Shown here piece after piece: positions 58,917 through 64,000 of a stretch of 64,000 nucleotides of DNA; the first letter of the stretch is position 1, and each line of letters opens with the position of its first letter. Source of the stretch: JBFWYO01 sp050186335 (lineage in GTDB: Bacteria; Pseudomonadota; Alphaproteobacteria; Bin65); assembly GCA_050186335.1 (NCBI GenBank), contig JBFWYO010000004.1, positions 49,042 through 113,041 on the forward strand. Direction: 5' to 3'. The notes under the pieces are model-generated. The model was not told the DNA's origin and made no database searches. It was given only the letters and a program-made list of their open reading frames with translations. The translations under genes were made by a program, and so were the position numbers.

Positions 58917-59887
58917 CTTGCGACACCGCGCGGCAAAGTCGCGGCAAACGTCAAAACCGCTTGCGCCAGCGCTGCGCGATCATGATCGGACCGCATCACC
59001 GTGTTGCACGCCAGGGTCGCCGTCCCGCGCGACCGTATCGCCGACTCCAAGCCGGCATCCTCGCGGTCCAAGACCAGCGCGTCGATTCGCGCGCCGTACC
59101 AATCGGCGATGCCGCGCGCCGAGCAATCGAGGTTCAGCTCGCGCATCATCTTGGCCGCCGGACCCTTGATCGCCTGTCCGCCGACGATCGGCGAGACGGC
59201 GATCTTTGGCGCCGCATTTCGCCGCAACGCCGCTTCCACCCCGGGCACCGCCAGGATCGGCGCCACGCTGACGAACGGGTTGGACGGGCAGATGACGATG
59301 GCGGCCAACTCGGTGTCCGCCAATGCGGCGGCGAACGCGGCGCTCGGCCGAGCCTGCTCGGCGCCGTCGAAGGCGAAGCGCTGCACGCGCGGCGCGCATT
59401 GCCGGCGCACGAAATATTCCTGGAACGGAAGTTCGCCTTCGTCGCTGTGAACGATCGTGCGCACCGGCTGGTCCGACATCGGCGCAACCGCGTGCGCGAC
59501 GTCGAGCGCGCGGTACAGGGCCGTGGTCGCGTCCGACAGGCTTGCGCCGTGCCGCAATTTTTCATGCCGGGCGACATGCGTCGCCATGTCGAGATCGCCG
59601 AGCCTGAACCAGCTTGGCCCGCCGAGGCGTTCGAGCGCGTTCATGAATTGCCAGGTTTCGTCGCGCCGTCCCCATCCGGTCGCCGGGTTGGCCAGCCCGG
59701 CCAAGGTGTACATGACGGTATCCAGATCCGGGCAGATCGGCAGGCCGAGATGTTCGAAATCGTCGCCGGTATTGACGACGACGGTGAGATCTTCCGGCGC
59801 GCAGATCTGCGCGAGGCCGTGCGCCAGCTTCGCGCCGCCGACCCCGCCGGCCAGCGCCAGAATCCGCTTTCGCCCGGACGCGCTCAC
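58913..59887 (-). CDS. cofD: 2-phospho-L-lactate transferase-type enzyme CofD/FbiA (F420 biosynthesis)
   Basis: Protein of 324 residues starting at the GTG 59887, four bases inside the cofE stop (GTGA). LALAGGVGGAKLAHGL, NTGDDFEHLGLPICPDLDTVMYTL and AIVICPSNPFVSVAPIL are hallmark CofD motifs. It transfers the activated three-carbon phospho unit to the Fo chromophore, giving F420-0 or its dehydro form. The upstream extension of the frame to 60232 overlaps cofE and is rejected. Confidence 0.94.
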   Translation of the reverse strand: MSASGRKRILALAGGVGGAKLAHGLAQICAPEDLTVVVNTGDDFEHLGLPICPDLDTVMYTLAGLANPATGWGRRDETWQFMNALERLGGPSWFRLGDLDMATHVARHEKLRHGASLSDATTALYRALDVAHAVAPMSDQPVRTIVHSDEGELPFQEYFVRRQCAPRVQRFAFDGAEQARPSAAFAAALADTELAAIVICPSNPFVSVAPILAVPGVEAALRRNAAPKIAVSPIVGGQAIKGPAAKMMRELNLDCSARGIADWYGARIDALVLDREDAGLESAIRSRGTATLACNTVMRSDHDRAALAQAVLTFAATLPRGVAR

Positions 59888-60657
59888 CGGAACAGATCCA
59901 GAGTCTTGGCGCGGATCAGTTCGGCGGCGTCGCCGTCGCGCATCGGGTATGGGAATCCGCGCACCAGGACGATCGGTCTGCCTTCCGCCGCCTGGCCCAT
60001 CACCAGCGAGGCCGCCGCGGCCACTTCGTCGGCGACGCCGATTTCGGTCACGCGCAGGGTGCGGCCGTTCAGGTCCGGCTTGCCGCGCAGGTCGAGCAAA
60101 CCGGGCAGGCCGGCTGCGCCGAGCGCCACGCCGACCGTGCCGTTGCGCCACGCGCGGCCGAGACTGTCGTTGACGATGACGGCGACATCCGTGCCGGTCG
60201 CCGCGCGCAAGCCGTCGCGAAGCGCACGGCACGAGGCATCCGGATCGCGCGGCAGCAGCAGCACGCGCTCGCGCCCGTCCGGCGATTCGACGTTCGACGC
60301 GTCGATGCCGGCATTGGCGAGCACGTAGCCGAGCCGATGCGCCACCACGATGACGCCCGGCCGCGTGCGCAGCACCTCGGTCGATTCGTCGAGGATCAAC
60401 TGAACAAGCCGCGGATCCTTTTCGACCTGCCGGGCCAATTCGAAGGCGCGCGGCGACGGGGTGACGGCGGCAAGCTCGACGAACCGGTCCTCGGCCTTGG
60501 AGACGATCTTCTGCGCCAGGACGACGATGTCGCCCGGCCGCAACGCGAGTTCGGCCCGCTTCAGGCCGTCCAGAATGATGCGCGAAAGGTCGGCGCCCGG
60601 GACCACGCGCGGAATGCCGGGCAGCGCGAACAGGGCCAGGTTGGGTGCGGCGGTCAT
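59884..60657 (-). CDS. cofE: Coenzyme F420-0:L-glutamate ligase CofE
   Basis: Protein of 257 residues of single-domain CofE type. GDIVVLAQKIVSKAEDRFVEL, VVAHRLGYVLANAGIDASNV and VIVNDSLGRAWRNGTVGVALG are conserved. It adds the glutamate tail to F420. The nitroreductase-like C-terminal domain found in actinobacterial FbiB is absent, so reduction of dehydro-F420-0, if needed, would require another protein. Its stop overlaps the cofD start. Confidence 0.93.
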   Translation of the reverse strand: MTAAPNLALFALPGIPRVVPGADLSRIILDGLKRAELALRPGDIVVLAQKIVSKAEDRFVELAAVTPSPRAFELARQVEKDPRLVQLILDESTEVLRTRPGVIVVAHRLGYVLANAGIDASNVESPDGRERVLLLPRDPDASCRALRDGLRAATGTDVAVIVNDSLGRAWRNGTVGVALGAAGLPGLLDLRGKPDLNGRTLRVTEIGVADEVAAAASLVMGQAAEGRPIVLVRGFPYPMRDGDAAELIRAKTLDLFR

Positions 60658-60681
60658 GGCAAAACTATAGCCGCGCCGGGC

Positions 60682-61368
60682 CTACGCCGTCTCGGGAATG
60701 CCCGCTTCGGGAATACCGGTGATCCGGATCCCGGTGCCGAGCGATTTGTACTGCCGGTTCATGAAGATGAGCACCGAGGTCAACGCCTCGGCGGCGGTCG
60801 AATTGATCAGCGGCCCGGCCTGCCACGCACGCATGCCGCAGGCGCACGCAAGGTCGACGACCGCCTGACGCGCGCTCTTGTCGTCGCCGCACACGAGTAC
60901 ATCGCAATCGACTTCGTGATCGAGGTCCTTCAATTGATGCGCGGCGACGTTCTGAAACGCCGACACGACGCGCACGCCCGGCCCGAGCATGGCCTGCGCC
61001 GCGAACACCGCGGACTGTTCCGGCGGCAACTGCACCTGGCTGACTTTCGGCGGCATCAAGGGCACGGTGACGTCGATCAGGATCTTGCCGATCAGATGCG
61101 AGCGCACGGTCGTCAAGGTCGGGAGCTGTGCGGCGAACGGCACGGCCAGGATGACGATCTCGCCGCTCTCGGCCGCAGCTTCGTTCGCCATGCCGCTGGC
61201 GTGCTTGTTGTTCAATCTCGCATTGATGGCCCGCGCGGCGTCGGCGGCGCGGGCCGCATCGCGCGAGCCGATCGCAACCGCGTATCCGGCGGCGGCGAGG
61301 CGTAACGCCAATCCGCCGCCTTCGCTGCCGGTGCCGCCCAAAATCGCTATGCGCGGTCGTGTCGTCAT
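60682..61368 (-). CDS. npdG: F420-dependent NADP reductase (NpdG/Fno family)
   Basis: Protein of 228 residues. IAILGGTGSEGGGLALRLAAAGYAVAIGSRD is the dinucleotide-binding N-terminus of Fno, and VSAFQNVAAHQLKDLDHEVDCDVLVCGDD is diagnostic. It exchanges hydride between F420 and NADP, keeping F420 reduced. Placement inside the biosynthesis operon strongly supports a functional F420 system. Starts 31 bases after the fbiC stop. Confidence 0.92.
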   Translation of the reverse strand: MTTRPRIAILGGTGSEGGGLALRLAAAGYAVAIGSRDAARAADAARAINARLNNKHASGMANEAAAESGEIVILAVPFAAQLPTLTTVRSHLIGKILIDVTVPLMPPKVSQVQLPPEQSAVFAAQAMLGPGVRVVSAFQNVAAHQLKDLDHEVDCDVLVCGDDKSARQAVVDLACACGMRAWQAGPLINSTAAEALTSVLIFMNRQYKSLGTGIRITGIPEAGIPETA

Positions 61369-61399
61369 CGCATCACCTTGGTCTTGGTTTAAACCGAAA

Positions 61400-63850
61400 T
61401 CAGGCCGGCACCCGGGCGCGCGGCTTTGTTTGCACGATCGGTGTCTGCACGATCGGCGCCAGGGGTGCGGCCTGCCCGGCCGCGGCGCGGCGTTCGTCGC
61501 TGACCGTCCGGTAGAATGTATCGCGCTGCATCGGCATGCGGCCAGCGGCGCGAATCAGCTTTTCCATCTCGGCGGGCGGCAATTCCTGTCCGTGTTCGGT
61601 GCCGGCGGCGCGCGAAATGCTCTCGTTCATCAGCGTGCCGCCGAGATCGTTGACGCCGGCATGCAGGCATGCGGCCACACCGTCCGTGCCCAGTTTCACC
61701 CATGACGCCTGGATGTTTGTTATGACTGGATGCAACGCCAAGCGCGCCACGGCGTGCATCAGGACGGCTTCGCGGAACGTCGGCCCGCTGCGCGCCTGGC
61801 CGTGCAAGTAGATCGGCGCCTCCATGTGGACGAAGGGCAGCGGCACGAACTCGGTGAAGCCGCCGCTGCGCTCCTGCAACTTCCGGATCGCCAGCAGGTG
61901 ACGCGCCCAATGACGCGGCGTCTCGATGTGGCCGAACATGATCGTCGCGGTGGTCTTGAGGCCGATCCGATGCGCCGCTTCGACGACGCCGAGCCAGCCT
62001 AGCGTGTCCAACTTGTCCGGACATAAAATCTTGCGAACCTCGTCGTCGAGAATCTCCGCGGCTGTACCCGGCAGGGAACCTAACCCGGCGTCCTGGAGCC
62101 GGCGCAGAAACGCTTCGACCGGGATGCCGAGCGTCTTGGCGCCCTGCGCGACTTCCAGCGGCGAGAATGCGTGGACGTGGAGCGCCGGCCGCGCCGCCTT
62201 CACCGCACGGCAAATGTCCAGATACGTCTGCCCGGTATAGTCGGGATGGATGCCGCCTTGCAGACAAACTTCGGTGGCGCCGCGGTCCCACGCCTCGCAC
62301 GCGCGGCGCACGATTTCTTCGATCGCCAGATCGTATGGCCGGCCGCGCAATTCGTCGGCCAGCTTGCCCTTGGAGAAGGCGCAGAACCGGCAGCGGAAGT
62401 AGCAGATGTTCGTATAGTTGATGTTGCGATTGACGACGTAGCTGACCGTATCGCCTTTGGTTTCGCGCCGCAGATCGTCGGCGGCTGCGCAGATGGCGTC
62501 GAAATCCGCGTCGCGCGCGGCGAACAGCGTTGCGATGTCGGGTTCGCCGAGTGCTGTGCCGGCGCGCGCACGCGCAACCAGCCGCTCGATTTGCGGGGTT
62601 ACGTGCGCGCGCGCGAAGCGCGATCCGGCGGCCGGTCTGGCCGGCGGCGCGATCCTGCGGCCGGGCGCCCATTCGTCGGTGCGCGCGAAACCCTCGCTGT
62701 CGATCGCGCGCAGCGTGCGCGTGGCGAGGTGCGCCGGCATCCAGCGTGCCGCCTCCAGGCAATAGCTCGGATAGGTCGCCAGGCGCTCGACCAATTGCTT
62801 GCCTGCGCGCGCGGTTTCCCGCGCCAGCGTATCGATGGCGGGCCAGGGCGCCTCCGGATTGACGAAGTCGGGCGTCACCGGAGACACGCCGCCCCAATCG
62901 TTGATGCCGGCCGCGATCAAAGCCTCGGCTTCGCCCGGCGAGAGATTGGGCGGGCACTGAATGTTCATCGCGGCACCGAAGATCAATCGTGCCGCCGCGA
63001 GCGTCCAGACCAGTTCGCGCAGGTCCGGCTCCTCGGCCGCCGCCATTCTGGTCGCCGGCTTGGCGCGGAAATTCTGCACGATGATTTCCTGGATATGGCC
63101 GTACTCCGCATGCAGGTCGCGCAGTCCGAACAGGGCGTCGAGCCGTTCGTCGCGCGTCTCCCCGATGCCGATCAGGATGCCGGTGGTGAACGGCACATTC
63201 CGGCGCCCGGCCGCGCGAATCGTCTCCAGCCGCACCGCGGGATGCTTGTCGGGCGAACCGAAATGCACGCCGCCGCGCTCGCACAGCCGCGCAGCACCGC
63301 TCTCCAGCATCAGGCCTTGCGAGATCGAATGCCCCCGCAGCAGGGCGATTTCGTCCTCGCTCATGACGCCGGGGTTGACGTGGGGCAGCAGCCCGGTCTC
63401 TTTCACCACCAGTTCGCACATCGCGGCGAGATACGAAATCGTCGTCGGATGTCCGAGTTCGGCAAGCGCCGTGCGTGCCGCCGCGTAGCGCAGCTCCGGC
63501 TTGTCGCCCAGGGTAAACAGAGCCTCGCGGCAGCCGGCGGCAATGCCGGCGCGCGCCACGGCCAATACTTCGTCGGCCGACATATAAGGTGCATGTCCCG
63601 CGCGCGGGCGTTCGGCGAAGGTGCAGTAATGGCACACATCGCGGCACAATCTGGTCAGCGGAATGAAAACCTTGCGCGAATAGGAAATTCGCGCGCCATG
63701 GCCGATATCGCGTAGCTCGGCCGCACGCGCGGTCAGCGCCGCGAGCGGCGCCGTGTGCAGCAACTGGCGTAAGGCATGATCAGTTTGAGACAAGAACGAA
63801 TCCTGCGGGCCGATCGGCGAGGGGCGATTGGCCCCGATGGGCGGCGCCAC
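61400..63850 (-). CDS. fbiC: Fo synthase FbiC (fused CofG-CofH, radical SAM)
   Basis: Protein of 816 residues with two radical-SAM domains. The CofG half carries CRDVCHYC and the CofH half CYFRCRFC, each a CxxxCxxC cluster motif. It joins tyrosine with the riboflavin precursor amino-ribitylaminouracil to make Fo, the deazaflavin head of F420. Fusion is the bacterial arrangement. A GTG at 63850 is the earliest start. Later ones such as that near LSQTDHALRQ (about 20 residues in) remain possible. The first gene of the F420 unit, 150 bases from the window end. Confidence 0.95.
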   Translation of the reverse strand: MAPPIGANRPSPIGPQDSFLSQTDHALRQLLHTAPLAALTARAAELRDIGHGARISYSRKVFIPLTRLCRDVCHYCTFAERPRAGHAPYMSADEVLAVARAGIAAGCREALFTLGDKPELRYAAARTALAELGHPTTISYLAAMCELVVKETGLLPHVNPGVMSEDEIALLRGHSISQGLMLESGAARLCERGGVHFGSPDKHPAVRLETIRAAGRRNVPFTTGILIGIGETRDERLDALFGLRDLHAEYGHIQEIIVQNFRAKPATRMAAAEEPDLRELVWTLAAARLIFGAAMNIQCPPNLSPGEAEALIAAGINDWGGVSPVTPDFVNPEAPWPAIDTLARETARAGKQLVERLATYPSYCLEAARWMPAHLATRTLRAIDSEGFARTDEWAPGRRIAPPARPAAGSRFARAHVTPQIERLVARARAGTALGEPDIATLFAARDADFDAICAAADDLRRETKGDTVSYVVNRNINYTNICYFRCRFCAFSKGKLADELRGRPYDLAIEEIVRRACEAWDRGATEVCLQGGIHPDYTGQTYLDICRAVKAARPALHVHAFSPLEVAQGAKTLGIPVEAFLRRLQDAGLGSLPGTAAEILDDEVRKILCPDKLDTLGWLGVVEAAHRIGLKTTATIMFGHIETPRHWARHLLAIRKLQERSGGFTEFVPLPFVHMEAPIYLHGQARSGPTFREAVLMHAVARLALHPVITNIQASWVKLGTDGVAACLHAGVNDLGGTLMNESISRAAGTEHGQELPPAEMEKLIRAAGRMPMQRDTFYRTVSDERRAAAGQAAPLAPIVQTPIVQTKPRARVPA

Positions 63851-64000
63851 GTCAGGTTGGGCGTGGCGCTCGCCAATTCAATAGAACAGCCGCGGGATCG
63901 CGCGGTCAAATGCGAACTTGTCCTGCGCGCATATCGGGAAGGCATGCGGCCGTGGCGGGCGCCAAGTGGTAACGGCAAGGCGCCCCCCACCGCCGAGGCG

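Noticed and set aside
63851..64000. Possible gene at the right end of the window
   Set aside because: The open frames there are short, Arg-rich and without motif. This is most likely the leader of fbiC.

Overview
The window reads as chromosomal DNA of an alphaproteobacterium with high GC content (roughly 63% by eye). The strongest phylogenetic clue is a complete PhyR-NepR-EcfG general stress response locus, a regulatory device specific to Alphaproteobacteria. The many branched-chain-amino-acid-type (Liv) ABC transporters and aromatic catabolism genes suit a soil or rhizosphere generalist. I cannot place the genus. I see no rRNA, tRNA, CRISPR array, transposase or prophage gene. The first gene is cut by the window edge.

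Region 1 (1-30.3 kb) is a dense catabolic and uptake region, nearly all on the + strand. It holds a truncated flavin monooxygenase; a first Liv operon (binding protein, SDR, LivHMGF); a convergent IclR regulator; then a long run with a metallo-beta-lactamase-fold hydrolase, an aconitase-like large and small subunit pair, an isocitrate-lyase/PEP-mutase-type lyase, a second binding protein plus LivHMGF, a Rieske oxygenase, a ketopantoate-reductase-like enzyme, HpaH, HpaI and a TetR regulator. An orphan binding protein, two tandem MetE-like methyltransferases, a quinone-reductase-like MDR, an alpha/beta hydrolase and a three-subunit molybdenum hydroxylase follow. The dehydratase and lyase pair next to two transporters suggests uptake and cleavage of a branched or hydroxylated dicarboxylate. 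The oxygenase, HpaH and HpaI suggest ring cleavage products ending in pyruvate and a semialdehyde.

Region 2 (30-42.4 kb) is envelope and stress related: small membrane and secreted proteins, a DUF6600 protein with 75-bp tandem repeats, TspO, a lone acyl carrier protein, then nepR-ecfG divergent from phyR and its HWE/HisKA_2 sensor kinase, an Fe/Mn superoxide dismutase, a CsbD protein and other small proteins. I find EcfG-type promoters (GGAAC-N16/17-nGTT) at five places. Two of these are palindromic and read in both directions, so much of this region looks like a physically clustered stress regulon.

Region 3 (42.5-56 kb) has two extradiol-dioxygenase-like proteins, a GntR/FCD regulator, an acyl-CoA ligase, a methyltransferase, a double DUF1330 protein and a peptide-type ABC transporter whose two ATPase halves are fused and unevenly degenerate. 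TTGTATACAA-type palindromes, of the kind bound by GntR/FadR-family regulators, lie in front of three of these transcription units.

Region 4 (56-64 kb) is on the minus strand: recQ, preceded by a five-gene coenzyme F420 cluster (fbiC, npdG, cofE, cofD, cofC), which is unusual for a proteobacterium. A REP-like palindromic repeat and several short direct repeats fill the convergent gap at 56 kb.
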